A stretch of 64,000 nucleotides of DNA, taken from NCBI RefSeq assembly GCF_031755915.1, contig NC_083382.1, positions 8,370,001 to 8,434,000 of the forward strand, read 5' to 3'. Below the pieces are notes generated by a model, which worked only from the letters and a program-made list of their open reading frames with translations, was not told the origin of the DNA and did no database searches. This document shows, one piece after another, positions 11,902 through 25,132 of this stretch. The position numbers were made by a program, and so were the translations under genes. This DNA comes from Ziziphus jujuba. Taxonomy: Eukaryota; Streptophyta; Magnoliopsida; Rosales; Rhamnaceae. The number at the start of each line of letters is the position of its first letter. Position 1 is the stretch's first letter.

Positions 11902-14799
11902 TGTAACACCCCGTCCCAAAGTACAACGGAAAATTTTCAAGTTTGACCGAGGTTAACCGTTGACCGTTGACTTTGACTTTGACCGTTGACCGAAGGGGTC
12001 AAAAGTTGACTTTTTGACTTGGATGGAATTCTAGGTCGAATGAGGTACCATTACGAAGTACACTTTGGTACAAGTTCGTAGACTAGTAGCACATCGAAAA
12101 CGGAGCTACGGTTTGAAAGTTATGAGCAAAACAAGTTGAGGTCCAAACTGTCCAAGGGATGCCGGAGTTGAATTTTTATTCCTGCGAAGTTGAGCTTTGG
12201 CTCATGCATGGTTGTGAAGTACTAGTCGATACGAGTCTGTAGACTAGCAGCACGTCCGATTTGGACATGTGGTTTGGAAGTTATGAACCTGTACAGTTTT
12301 TCAAATACTGTATTATTTTAATATTATTTTTTAAACGTATAACAATGTGCCACATGTGACTTAATAAATGTGACCATGTGTCACCATGTTGAGATGCCAC
12401 ACATCAACCATGCTTAATACCATATTATTTTATTATTGTTATTTTATATAATAATATTATTTTGTTATTATTTAATTATTTTTAATTTATTTCTTTTTAT
12501 TTCTTTTTCTTTCCTTTTCTTTTTCTTTTCTTTTCTTTTTTCTTTTTTTTCTTTTCCCCCACATGGAAAAAATGCCCAGCCACCCGAAGCTCTCTTCTTC
12601 TTCTTCCTCCTTCCTTTCCTTTCCTTCTTCCTCTCGGACCGTCGCCGTTTCTTCATTTCCGGCCACCACCTTACTACACGCGCCGGCCAGAGATGGGCGG
12701 GGGACGGAGGCGAGCTCGGCCTCAAAATTTCACGGCCACCAGTCGCCGGACGCGCCCAGATCTGGCAGGAGAAGCCGCTGGTTGGAAATTTTCTCTCGCC
12801 TCTTTTCTTGTGTTTTCCGGCCAGCCCAGTCCAAATTGCCGCCCCTCTCCCCCTATTTTAGGTCTTCTGATCCCAAATATGGCCTCCAATTTCCAAAATT
12901 CGAAGCGGTTTGCGAGATACGAGGAGTTGAATTTCAGCCCATGCTTTACGGGTAAATTCCGGCCACCGCCGGTTGAATTGAGCCCAATAGAGGTCGGTAA
13001 TGTGATCTTCATCTCACAAGCTTTCCATAGACATATAATTTGTCAATTTTTGTTAACGTTTGTGTTAGACCCCCCGGGTACCCGGTATTATTTACCTGCA
13101 TAAAATATTAATTTATTTGACTGTGTGTGAATCGTTGTTCTAGGAGCACGTGTGCATTGTGGAATCGATCCTATGGTGGATCGTGGTTTAATTGCGTGTA
13201 TTAGGTGAGTGACCCACCTTTAAAAATGTTTTGGGTTAATTAATTATATTTATTTGGTGTTAAATTGGTATCTGGAATTATACTCATGTGGTGGAATTTA
13301 AATATAATCAGGAAAAAATATTATTTTATATATATATATTTACCCATTGATGCTAAACGGAATTTTGGGTCATTAAGAAATTTCCGATTATTATTTTATT
13401 GTGATTTAATTGTATTTATTACGCATGAGCAAGGTATTTTCATTAATTAATTGTGTGTGGTTTATATATTATTTTTGGGCATAATTGGTTTAAATATTTT
13501 AAAGAAATTATTTGTTTAAATTGGTGGTTTCGAATTTGATAATTATGCTCATGGAATATTATTCGTGGAACCTCGTGTTACGAGAAAAAATTATTTGTAT
13601 ATCATTATCAATGGTTTCGTACCGGGTATGTTAAAGAAAAATATGTGGGATGGTGAAATTGAAAACTCGTATATTTTCCACGGTAATTTTTGGAAAATCG
13701 GTACGGTAATAATTAATTTAATAATTATTTTAGATGCACTCATACAGTATTGGTGTTCCGGTGTATATGTGGTTAGCGCGCAAGTTATTATGTCTCCCGT
13801 GAGTTGCCATTGAACCAAGGGCAGGCAAGTTTGATATTGGCCACAGCCGCCCCCCTCCTTGGCCGGGATGACGGTTTCAGCAGTGGTACTGTCGGGACGC
13901 CGAAGTGCCGTATGCAAGTTTCTCTCTTTAATCTCCCGCCAGTCGGTGCTCGGGACGCTGGGTATCGGAGGGCATCACTTGTATATGGTGTGGTGCGTCA
14001 AGTATAAATTTTCGGATAAAGAAATTTCAAACCCCAAAGTATTCAAAATTTATTTATTATATTTTATTACATTTTATTTATAATTGGGGTATTTATCTAT
14101 TATTTATTAAATTAATTGATCCCTTGGTTTTCAGGAAGTACGAATATCGGGTTTTGTGAAAATGTTTTAAAAGGGGAACATTTCCAACGGAGTGAATAGT
14201 TGGGGTTTTGAGAGAAAGTATTACCTTCAAATGTTTATTTATTTATTTACTTAATTGTTCGGTATTGATTAATTAAATCCCTTTATTTGTTATATTATTA
14301 ATATTAAAAGTGTTCAGTAGATAGGGTCACTCACTGAGATGATTAGCATCTCATATTTTTAAATTCTATTCCCCTAAGTCCAGGTTAGGAGACGTTGATC
14401 GTCCGGGGCGAACTCGACGTCTCGGTTCATTGCCGAAAGTCCAAGAAGTATTTCTTCCCTTTTTCCTCTCCATCTTGTATTACTTCTTTATCTGTCATTG
14501 TATAAATTCCACATTCATTTGTATAATGCTCTGTATACTGTATTGGACGCATTTTATTAAATACTGCATTAATTCCCTGTTATTCTTTTGGAGTGCTGCA
14601 AATTGTGGAATTATATTGTAGTAATGCGGGAGGAATAAGGGGATGAATATAGAAGTGTGTTTTCAGTGCAGGAAATTTTTGGTTAGTCCTACCCTTAGGG
14701 GAGGTGCTACCGGATTTTCCGTTGGAAGGTTCAATGGTATTTCCCTGGGATCAAGGCTTGTCTAGGGTTCCGGTGAGGAATTTTGGACGGGTCCTGACA
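11902..14799 (+). repeat. 5' LTR of gypsy element A
   Basis: Begins TGTAACACCCCGTCCC and ends GGACGGGTCCTGACA. It contains a long C/T-rich tract (about 12480-12560) and a GC-rich block (12560-13000). Open frames such as 12436-12861 follow that composition and are not credible genes. Confidence 0.95.
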
Positions 14800-14801
14800 G
14801 T

Positions 14802-14813
14802 TGGTATCAGAGC
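14802..14813 (+). other. Primer-binding site of element A (initiator Met-tRNA)
   Basis: TGGTATCAGAGC two bases after the LTR end matches the complement of the 3' end of plant initiator Met-tRNA, the usual primer of plant gypsy and copia elements. Confidence 0.9.
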
Positions 14814-15429
14814 TCTAGGTTCTAGTATTCCTAAGGGACTGTGCATTGTTGTGCATCCCATCCGCGTCTATTCTCTCATTTTACCCGTCTTAAAGCGTTC
14901 TTTCCCTTTGTCTCGAAGCAAATACGTTGCCCGAGTTTGAATAACTCTAATCTTCGAGGGTGTCAATTTGAATCATCTATCCTAACTAGGAATTCCTATG
15001 GCCTAGTCGATGGTCGAGGATTGCCTTTCCTTTTTGAAGGTCAAGTAATGGGGGCAGATCCAATTCTGTGAATCTTTTGGGATTTGAAGCGACCCTAGAT
15101 ATGGATCGAGTAGTTATGCATCTTATGTTTATGGACCGCTAGCATAAAGGAGTAAAGTTAAAGTGTTTCAGCTTATTTGAAATGGTTCTTCGTGGAGGAG
15201 TTAGGAAGCCTTTACGGAGGTTAATTTCTGCTGTCATTGTAAGGAGCTATCGGAGAATGGTGGTTAAGGGTCTATGGCCCAGGTGGTTGATGCCAAAGAA
15301 GATGGTGAGCGTTGGAACCGCTAATAGTGGGAAGCAATTCGAAAGCGTTTTCTCCACAAGTTATCTGGATTACGACCGTAAAAAGGATATCAAATCATTA
15401 TTGATTTGGCTTTGGACATCGATCTATTT

Positions 15430-15700
15430 CAGTACCGCCATGCCATGTGACTCTATCAAAGTTAAAGGACTTAAAAACTCAACTACAAGATTTGGTGAAT
15501 AAAGGTTTCACTAGATCAAGCTTATCATCGTGAATGACATCCGTTTCGTTCATGGAGAAGAAGGATGATTGCCTAAGGGTGTGTATCGGCTATCAACAAT
15601 TTAGCAAGGTCACCATCCATAATCGATACTTGTTGTCGAGTATGAATGTGTGTCGATCAACCTCAAGGTGTCAAAATATTTTTCCCGATCGATTATAAAA
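15430..15700 (+). pseudogene. Reverse transcriptase N-terminal relic of element A
   Basis: In mixed frames the segment recalls the start of gypsy RT: LKDLKTQLQDLVNKGFTRSS, then a KKDDCLRVCIGYQQFSKVTI-like block and NRYLLSS. Typical gypsy RT has KKKDGSLRMCIDYRQLNKVT and KNRYPLPRIDD at these places. No catalytic YVDD region follows, because the sequence passes into about 1.1 kb of non-coding filler (15725-16850) that is shared with the leader of the element at 47869-57496. Only a fossil of the enzyme remains. Confidence 0.6.
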
Positions 15701-16869
15701 AAAAAATGATAAATACTTTTCAAAGTGATATTTGAAATTAGAGGTGTTTTATTCAAGTATTTTTCGTTTATGTTCGTACATGTATTTGTATGTTATATTA
15801 TTTGATATTATACTGCATATACTGCACCATATGGAGGCGGCGAACCAATATAGTCCATGTAGAGCTAGCCCCATAATCATGTTGCCTACGAGTCCAGGGG
15901 ATCGAACGGCCAATATAGGCAACCACCCTGGTTTGTATTGGTAGCAGAGTGCCGACGACAACTGGAATCATGGATCACGTGGCATGTTAGAAGGTATTGT
16001 ACGTACCTCCATTACGAGCGTGCATATTTCATTTTATGCTACGGATTTTAAAATATGATTTTATGCATTTATCCATGTTTTTATTATTGTTCCAATGTGA
16101 AGTTTTAACAATTGCCTATGCAAGTTAAGATACTTTACACTAATTAAAATAATTTTCGTATTATTTATTAGTTCATTGATTTAATTAGTAAATTTCATAA
16201 ATTAAATTTCGATTTTTGAAGAAGTTTGGAAATTTAATTTGGGTTGATAAGTTGTGTACATTTTATGTTGGTGGTATATTTGAAAAATATATTTTATTAT
16301 TTGTTTTATGTTATGGTTTTTCCAAGAGCTACTTAAGGTTTAAGTATCGCCAATTGAGAATCCAAAGTAGGATATTGTTGAGTTCAAAAAGGAGATCCTA
16401 AAGGGAGCACGTGATTCGATGTATGTGATACACCCCAAAGGTATAAGGATATATTGAATACTCACTAGATGACATTATGGTTTGGCACGATAAAGGAAGT
16501 TGCAGGATTCGAATAAAGGTACTTAAGTTACCGACAAGTAAAAGTGGGGAGTAGAAACGTTTGAAGTAGTTTCAATCCTTGCCCATTTCCGCGTCGGGTG
16601 GGGAGATGTAAACATGGATTTCGTGCTTAAACTATCGTTCACAAAGAGAAGGTACGACAGCGTTTAGAGAATCAAACAAGGTCCAGATAGCGATTAAAGT
16701 TCTACTTGGTTGTTGATATGAGGATGCATGCTTCAGAAGCACTTTATGGTTAGCGTTCGACTATGACCAAGACTTGTAGATCGTGTTCTCGTGGCCTAGT
16801 TTGAATATCCTTAATTAGTGGGCATGAGAAGGAAAGTTAAAAGTTCACTATTAGGCGTGATGGTAGTGC

Positions 16870-17762
16870 AGTGAGAGTGGATGAGGTCTCTATTATACTT
16901 GCTAAGTTAAGCTGCTTAGGTTCGGAAGAAGAGCTATACAGTTGTGTGTATACAGATACACTTGGAGCGAGACTTAACGACTGCATCGCCTTTCACCATA
17001 GGCCAATGGACAAGCAAAGTGCAGAATTCACACTTGGAAGTTATGTTGAGACCGTGCATTACGCAATGTCGAAAGAAGCTGGATTGAGCAATTGGCATCG
17101 ACAGAATTCGTTACGACATTAGATACCAAGCGAGCATCGAGGTGTCTTCGTATGAGATTCTATATGGAAGGCGCCGAACTCCACAGTGTTGGAGTGAAGT
17201 GGGTGAGGAGAAGCACCATAGGACGACCAACTTGAATTGGATACGAACACCTACGAATGACTATGAATAAGGTGAAGGCCATTCGAGAGAGTTTGAAAGC
17301 TGCTCAAGATCGACAAAAGAGTTAAGCCGACGTGTATGGAAAAGATGTTGAGTTCGAAGTCCGAGATTAAGTTTTTGAGATTATCTCCATAGAAGAAAGT
17401 CGTACGCTTTGGTTGACAGAGAGAGCTAAGTTCTCGTTACCTTAGTTTCTACAAGGTTATTGGAAGAATTGGTTTTGTGGCATGCAAGTTAGTGTTTTCG
17501 GTAAAGCAGACATGGGTATGCAGTGTAATTCACGTATTGTTGCTACGAAAGGACATCGAAGACCTATCATGTAAGGAGCGACCAGTGCAAATTTTTAAGT
17601 TATGAAGAATGCGTATGGGTCAATAAGACTATTTTCTCAGATCAAAGTCTCGTGGTGAATTAATCTAGTCGAGGAAGCGACGTGGAAGCTCGAGGCATAA
17701 ATCCGCAATCAATATTCTTATACGTTTCAGCGACGTAAGAAATTTCGAGGATGAAATTTTTA
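16870..17762 (+). pseudogene. Integrase C-terminal relic of element A
   Basis: Degenerate frames match the end of a gypsy integrase: an SYEILYGRR-like block near 17145-17175, CWSEVGE near 17190, a long SLKAAQDRQKS-like block near 17290-17330, and a shifted region before the terminal FRGRNFYKG-like segment (17735-17770) typical of the 3' end of plant gypsy pol. Catalytic residues of the integrase core are not recognisable. It runs directly into the polypurine tract. Confidence 0.6.
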
Positions 17763-17776
17763 CAAGGGGGAAAGAT
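17763..17776 (+). other. Polypurine tract of element A
   Basis: ACAAGGGGGAAAGAT immediately precedes the 3' LTR start TGTAACACC. This is the expected position and composition of the plus-strand primer. Confidence 0.85.
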
Positions 17777-18877
17777 TGTAACACCCCGTCCCAAAGTACA
17801 ATGGAAATTTTCCAACTTTGACCGAGGTTGACCGTTGACCATTGACTTTGACTTTGACCGTTGACCGAAGGGGTCAAAAGTTGACTTTTTGACTTGGATG
17901 GAATTCTAGATCAAATGAGGTACCGTTACGAAGTACACATTGGCACGAGTTTGTAGACTAGTAGCACGTCGAAAACAGAGCTACGGTTTGAAAGTTATGA
18001 GCAAAACAAGTTGAGGTCCGAACTGTCCAAGGGATGCCAGAGTTGACTTTTTATTCATGCAAAGTTGAGCTTTGACTCATGCATGGTTGTAAAGTACTCA
18101 TCGATACGAGTCCACAGACTAGCGGCACGTCCGATTTGGACATGTGGTTTGGAAGTTATGAACCTGTAGAGTTTTTCAAATACTGTATTATTTTAATATT
18201 ATCTTTTAAACGTGTAACAATGTGCCATGTGTGACTTAATAAATGTGACCATGTGTCACCATGTTGAGATGCCACATGTCAACCATGCTTAATGGCATAT
18301 TATTTTATTATTGTTATTTTATATAATAATATTATTTTGTTATTATTTAATTATTTTTAATTTATTTCTTTTTATTTCTTTTTCTTTCCTTTTCTTTTTC
18401 TTTTCTTTTCTTTTTTCTTTTTTTTCTTTTCCCCCACATGGAAAAAATGCCCAGCCACCCAAAGCTCTCTTCTTCTTCTTCCTCCTTCTTCTTCCTTTCC
18501 TTTCCTTCTTCCTCTCAGACCATCGCCGTTTCTTCGTTTCCGGCCACCACCTTGCTACACGCGCCGGCCAGAGATGAGTGGGGGATGGAGGCGAGCTCGG
18601 CTGCAAAATTTCATGGCCACCAGTCGTCGGACGCGCCCAGATCCGGCTGGAGAAGTCGCCTGCTAGAAATTTTCTCTCCTTTTTTCTTGTGTTTTCCGGC
18701 CAACCCAGTCCAAATTCCCGCCCCTTTCCCCTTATTTTGGGTCTTCTGATCCCAAATATGGCCTCCAATTTCCAAAATTCAAAGCGGTTTAGGAGATACT
18801 AGGAGTTGAATTTCGGCCGGTGCTTTACTGGTAAATTCCGGCCACCGCCGGTTGAATTAAGCCCAATGGAGGTTGGT
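17777..18877 (+). repeat. 3' LTR of element A, first part
   Basis: Begins TGTAACACCCCGTCCC and matches the 5' LTR from 11902 until ggttggt at 18871-18877, where the nested inverted solo LTR begins. The last five bases (ttggt) are one copy of the nested element's target duplication. Confidence 0.95.
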
Positions 18878-21843
18878 TGTCAGTACCCATCCAAGATTCC
18901 TCACCGGAACCCTAGACAAACCCTGATCCCAGGGAAATACCACCAAACCTTCCAACAGAAAATCCAGCAGCACCTCCCCTAAGGGTAGGACTAACCAAAA
19001 ATTTCCTGCACTGAAAACACACTTCTATATTCATCCCCTTATTCCTCCCACATTACTATAAGTTGATTCCACAAATTTACAGCACTCCAAAAGAATAACA
19101 GTAACTCAGTGCATAAATAATACATAAGTGTCCAATACAGTATACAAAGCATTATACAAATAAATATGAAATTAATACAATGACCGACAAGGAAGTAATA
19201 CAGGATGGAGAGGAAAAAGGAAAGGAGATGCTCCTTGAACTTTCGGCAATGAACTGAGACGTCGGGCTCGTCCTGGATGATGGACGTCACCCAACCTGGA
19301 CCTAGGGGAACGGAATTTAAAAATATGAGATGCTAATCATCTCAGTGAGTGACCCTATCTCCTATACAATTATAATACCATGGTAGTAAAGTAGATAAAT
19401 AATAATTAATTGGAAATAATAATTTCTTTCAAAACCCTTACAATTCTCTCGGTTGGAAAAGTTCCCCTTTTAAAACCTTTTCACAAAACCCTTTGTTCAT
19501 ATTCCCCGAAAACCAAGACATCAATTTATTCACTAAATATCAAATAAAATATAATAAGTCAAGCATCCAAAAATTATAACTAAAAGAAATCAATTTATTG
19601 AATAATTAAGTAAAGGGAAAATTAAACCAATTTAAAATCCCCACTCGAATAAATACCAAAAGCAGTATTAATTATATTTTTAATTCCAAAACAATTTCAA
19701 AATATTTATTTTAAAATCCCAGTTCTGAAATCACTCGATGCACCCACTATATACCAGTGGCGCCAACAATACCCAGCGTCCCAAGGTACCGCCAGACAGG
19801 AGGTTATAGAGAGAAACTGGCATACGGTCGTGTGGCGTCCCACCGCGCCGCTGCAAACAAGTGTCCCGGCCATGGAGGGGCGACCTACCCTAATCTGATG
19901 GCAACCACAGGACAACCCCATAAAATCACCTGCGCGCTACTCACACCCACCTGCGCGCTAATCACATCCGTGTGCACACTAACCATATCACATATAAACA
20001 GAACACCAGTACGTGTATGGTGCATCTAAAAATCATAAATCAATACATCTCAAATTTTCAAATTTTCCATAAACATACCGGGTTTATTCCATCCAATTAA
20101 ACCCGAAAATTCTCCACAATTTTTTTATAATCAATGTCATAAATTCCATAATTTTCAAATCCACCAACTCCCAAATCCACCAATTTAAATATTCAATTTT
20201 TTCCAACAGCATAAATATTTTCGAAATATAATAAATTACATCACATAATATTCCATGGGCATACTTATAAAAATTGAAGTCACCAACATGAACAAATATT
20301 TTCCTTGAAATATTTGAAATCAAATCATGCCCAAAATAATGTTAAAACCACAAGAATTTCATATATAATTGAATTCCACAATTCTCAATACCATAAAATA
20401 ATTTTCACATGGCATAAATTTATATAATGCATATTTTCTTTAATCAAAATAAATCCACCAATAATTTTCACAATAGAATATAAATTTCAAATATTCAATT
20501 CACACAAAATATTCACAAATTTAATTCCCGAAATTAATTTGAAGGTGGGTCACTCACCTGTAGCACGCAATTAAACCACGATCCACCACAAGATCGATTC
20601 CACAATTTACACATGCTCCTAAAACACAATTCACACACAGTCAAATAAATTAATATTTTATTCAGGTAAATAATACCCGGTACCCGGGGGGGTTAAACAC
20701 AAAACGTTAACCAAAATTGTCGAATAATATACCGAATGGAAGCTTGTGGAACGAGGATTGCATTACCGGTCTCCATTGACCCCAATTCCGCCGGTGGTGG
20801 CCGGAATTTGGCCGGAAAGCTTCGGCCGGTTTTGATCTCCTCGTATCTCGCAAACCGCTTCGAATTTTGAAAATTGGATGCCATATTTGAAATCAGAGGA
20901 TCCAAAATAGGGGAAGAGGGGTGGCAATTTGGACTGGTCTGGCCGGAAAACACAAGAAAAGAGGAGAGAGAAAATTTCCAGCCGGCGGCTTCTCCGGCCC
21001 GATCTGGGCGCGTCCGGCGGCCCGTGACGGTGAAATTTTACAGCCGAGCCCGCCTCCTCCCTCCGCTCATCACTGGCCAGCGCGTGTAGCAAGGTGGTGG
21101 CTGGAAACGAAGAAACGGCGACGGCCCGAGAGGAAGAAGGAAACGAAAGGAAGAAGAAGGAGGAAGAAGAAGAAGAAAAACGGGCCCGTGGCCCTTTTTT
21201 TCCCATGTGGGGGAAAAGAAAAGAAAAGAAAAAAAAAAGAACAAAGAAAAGAAAAAGAAAGAGAAAGAAAATAAAAAGAAAATAAAATTAAATAATTAAA
21301 TAATATTAAAAATAATATTATTATATAAAATAACAATAAAATAATATGATATTAAACATGGTTGACATGTGGCATCTCAACATGGTGACACATTGTCACA
21401 TTTATTAAGTCACACGTGGCACATCGTTACACGTTTAAAAATAATATTAAAATAATATAGTATTTGAAAAACTCTACAGGTCTATAACTTTCAAACCACA
21501 TGTCCAAATCGGATGTGCCGCTAGTCTATGGACTCATATTGACGAGTACTTCACAACATGCATGAGTCAAAGCTTAACTTTGCATGAATAAAAAGTCAAC
21601 TCCGGCACCCTTGGACAATTTGGACCCCAACTTGTTTTGCTCATAACTTTCAAACCGTAGCTCCGTTTTCAATGTGCTACTAGTCTACGAACTGGTGCCA
21701 ACGTGTACTTCGTAACATTATCTCAGTCAAGCTAGAATTCCATCCGAGTCAAAAAGTCAACTTTTGACCCCCTGATCAACGGTCAACGGTCAACCTCCGT
21801 CAATGTGCACGAATTCCGATGTGATTTGGGACGGGGTGTCACA
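18878..21843 (-). mobile_element. Nested solo LTR (copy C) inside the 3' LTR of A
   Basis: Begins TGTCAGTACCCATCC and ends GGGACGGGGTGTCACA on the plus strand, so it is a 2966-base LTR of the same superfamily in the opposite orientation to its host. Flanks are ttggt (18873-18877) and tcggt (21844-21848). The uninterrupted 5' LTR reads gaggtcggtaatg here, so the target duplication was TCGGT and the left copy has since had one C-to-T change at a CpG. No internal region is present. Confidence 0.93.
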
Positions 21844-23640
21844 TCGGTAATGTGATCCTCATCTCACAAGCTTTCCATAGACATATAATTTATCAATTTT
21901 GATTAACGTTTGTGTTAGATCCTCCGGATACCAGGTATTATTTACCCGAATAGAATATTAATTTATTTGACTGTGTGTGAATCGTTGTTCTAGGAGCACG
22001 TGTGCATTGTGGAATCGATCCTATGGTGGATCGTGGTTTAATTGCGTGTTCCAGGTGAGTGAACCACCTTTAAAAATGTTTTGGGGTAATTAATTATATT
22101 TATATGGTGTTAAATTGGTATCTGGAATTATGCGCATGTGGTGGAATTTAAATATAATCGGGAAAAAATATTATTTTATATATATATATTTACCCATTGA
22201 TGCTAAACGGAATTTTGGGTCATTAAGAAATTTCCGATTATTATTTTATTATGATTTAATTGTATTTATTACGCATGAGCAAGGTATTTTCATTAATTAA
22301 TTGTGTGTGGTTTATATATTATTTTTGGGCATAATTAGTTTAAATATTTTAAGGAAATTATTTGTTTAAATTGGTGGTTTCGAATTTGATAATTATGCCC
22401 GTGGAATATTATTTGTGGAACCTCGTGTTACGAGAAAAAATTATTTGTATATCATTATCAATGGTTTCGTACCGGGTATGTTAAAGAAAAATATGTGGGA
22501 TGGTGAAATTGAAAACTGGTATATTTTCCACGGTAATTTTTGGAAAATCGGTACGGTAATAATTAATTTAATAATTATGTTAGACGCACTCATACAGTAT
22601 TGGTGTTCCGGTGTATATGTGGTTAGCGTGCAAGTTATTATGTCTCCCGTGAGTTGCCATTGGACCAAGGACAGGCAAGTTTGATATTGGCCACAGTCGC
22701 CCCCCTCCTTGGCCGGGATGACGGTTTCAGCAGCGGTACTATCGGGACGCCGAAGTGCCGTATGCAAGTTTCTCTCTTTAATCTCCCGCCAGTCAGTGCT
22801 CGGGACGCTGGGTATCGAAGGGCATCACTGGTATATGGTGTGGTGCGTCAAGTATAAATTTTCGGATAAAGAAATTTCAAACCCCAAAGTATTCAAAATT
22901 TATTTATTATATTTTATTACATTTTATTTATATTTGGGGTATTTATCTATTGTTTATTAAATTAATTGATCCCTTGGTTTTCGGGAAGTACGAATATCTG
23001 GTTTTGTGAAAATGTTTTAAAAGGGGAACATTTCCAACGGAGTAAATAGTGAGGGCTTTGAGAGAAAGTATTACCTTCAAATGTTTATTTATTTAATTGT
23101 TCGGTGTTGATTAATTAAATCCCTTTATTTGCTATATTATTAATATTAAAAGTGTTCAGTAGATAGGGTCACTCACTGAGATTATTAGCATATTATATTT
23201 TTAAATTCCGTTCCCTAGGTCCAGGTTGGGAGACGTTGATCGTCCGGGGCGAACTCGACGTCTCGGTTCATTGCCGAAAGTCCAAGAAGTATTTCCTCCC
23301 TTTTTCCTCTCCATTTTGTATTACTTCTTTATCTGTCATTGTATAAATTCCACATTCATTTGTATAATGCTCTGTATACTGTATTGGACGCATTTTATTA
23401 AATACTGCATTAATTCCCTGTTATTCTTTTGGAGTGCTGCAAATTGTGAAATTATATTGTAGTAATGCGGGAGGAATAAGGGGATGAATGTAGAAGTGTG
23501 TTTTCAGTGCAAGAAATTTTTGGTTAGTCCTACCCTTAGGGGAGGTGCTGCCGGATTTTCCGTTGGAAGGTTCGGTGGTATTTTCCTGGGATCAGGGCTT
23601 GTCTAGGGTTCCGGTGAGGAATTTTGGACGGGTCCTGACA
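21844..23640 (+). repeat. 3' LTR of element A, second part
   Basis: Resumes at tcggtaatgtgatcc, matching the 5' LTR from about 12996, and ends GGACGGGTCCTGACA at 23640, directly followed by target duplication TAAGA. Confidence 0.95.
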
Positions 23641-23645
23641 TAAGA

Positions 23646-24500
23646 TTTGGCCTAGTTGTAATTAAATACATAAAACTTCCAACAAGACTTTTATATCCAG
23701 TTTTACTCATTGCTTTTCCTTCGTCATCTTTGCTCAATTTCAATCCAAACTGCATGGGGTGTCAATGGTTTTGCTTCATTCATATTGAATTTTAGGATCA
23801 GATGTCCTTCATATTTCCTTTGAGAAATCCCTACTCCTCTTTCACTTTATTCAACCTCAATATCAATAAAGTAATGAAGCAAATCCATATCTGTCATCTA
23901 AAGGGAAAAAGCACCTTTTACGGTTAAAATTAGAATGTCAATTATTAAGAGATTACCACCTTTGTCTTCTATGGTGTAAAGAGCATGATCATATGCGCTT
24001 ATGACTGTACCAAGTTCTCCAGGCTTGTTTTAGTCCATATAGTGCTTCCTTTAGTTGACAAACTTCACCTTTCTTCTCATAGTCGTGTGGTTATTTGACA
24101 TATACTTTTTCTTTAAGAAAACCATTTCAAAAATATTAATCTAACATCCATTCAATAAAGTTTCCAATCCTTTTGATTTTTAATGCTAAAATTTAATGCA
24201 TTGTTTGAAGTCGGGTTACTGGAGCAAAAATTTCTCATAATCAATGCCATATTTTTAGCAAAAATTGCTCATAATCAATGCCATATTTTTACTTGTATCC
24301 TTTTATAAGAAATCAGTGCCTAGCTTACATTTTTCAATTTCACCTTTTGAATTCCGATTGGTTTTGAATACCCACTTCACACCAAGTGGTTTATTATCCT
24401 TTGGAAGATCGGTTAACTCCCAAAGTTACATTCTTCTTACTTGATTCCATTTCTTGGTCCATGGCAATCCTCCATTTTTCATCTTAGCTGGTTTCTTCAA
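23646..24500 (-). pseudogene. Ty1/copia reverse transcriptase (relic, part 1)
   Basis: On the minus strand from about 24480 the broken translation follows the copia RT start: a W-x-AM-x-QEM-like segment, the PKDNKPLGVKWVFKTN-like block (24340-24420), then the ARLVA-like and Y-Q-x-GLKQA-like segments toward 23990. Frames change often. It is the upstream continuation of the RNase H relics at 11403-11830 and 8280-8423, separated from them by gypsy elements A and B. Confidence 0.65.
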
Positions 24501-25132
24501 AACTTAGTTGATCTACTCCGGCAAATTATGCAAAATATAATAAAAATGATAAATTTTAATGATAAAAATACACCACTTATAATATTATACATCATCAATA
24601 AATTTTATTCCGAACAAAACAAATTGGAAAATAATTTTTAAAAGACATTGTCAATGAAATAGATTTTCTATGACATAATTAACATTATTTTTCAATCTCC
24701 ATACCATATAGATTTCATTAAACAAAACTATTAGAAATGCTCTAAAGTGAATATTTAAATGAATAAATACAAGATGGTAAAATCTAAATGTTAATTGATA
24801 AACAATTTAATGTCTCTAACATATTATTTTATTGCAAAATAATTTGGTTATGCGCAAAAGATATATACTAAAGTTCAATTAGGAAAATAAATAAATAAAG
24901 CCCATATAAAGTTTAGTCATCCATAGTGGTTCTCCTTCACTTTCTTTTATTGGCTCCCTGTGAAAAGGAACGAAAATTAAAATATTGTATGGAGTGAATG
25001 TTGACATATCTAAATTGTTTGGTGGGATGATTGGAAGTTAAAAGATTAGAATTAGAAAATGCAATACATAATATATATCAAACGTTGGATTTAGTCTATT
25101 ATGTATATAGCATATGCAAGCAAATGTAATCG
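24501..25132. other. AT-rich intergenic DNA
   Basis: No gene, RNA or mobile-element boundary recognised. It probably includes decayed copia DNA upstream of the RT relic, but I cannot support that. Confidence 0.4.

Larger units (their letters stand above)
11902..23640 (+). mobile_element. Ty3/gypsy LTR retrotransposon A (non-autonomous, with a nested insertion)
   Basis: The element has two LTRs in the plus orientation: 11902-14799, and 17777-23640 interrupted by a nested solo LTR. A PBS follows the first LTR and a polypurine tract precedes the second. A perfect 5-base target duplication TAAGA lies at 11897-11901 and 23641-23645. Without the nested insertion the LTRs are about 2898 and 2893 bases and differ at many sites, so it is clearly older than the element at 47869. 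The internal region (about 2.98 kb) keeps only fragments of RT and the C-terminal half of integrase and no gag, so the element cannot move by itself. It sits inside the same copia relic as the solo LTR at 8424-11397. Tekay/Del-type chromovirus is my inference from LTR length, PBS and polyprotein style. Confidence 0.95.
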
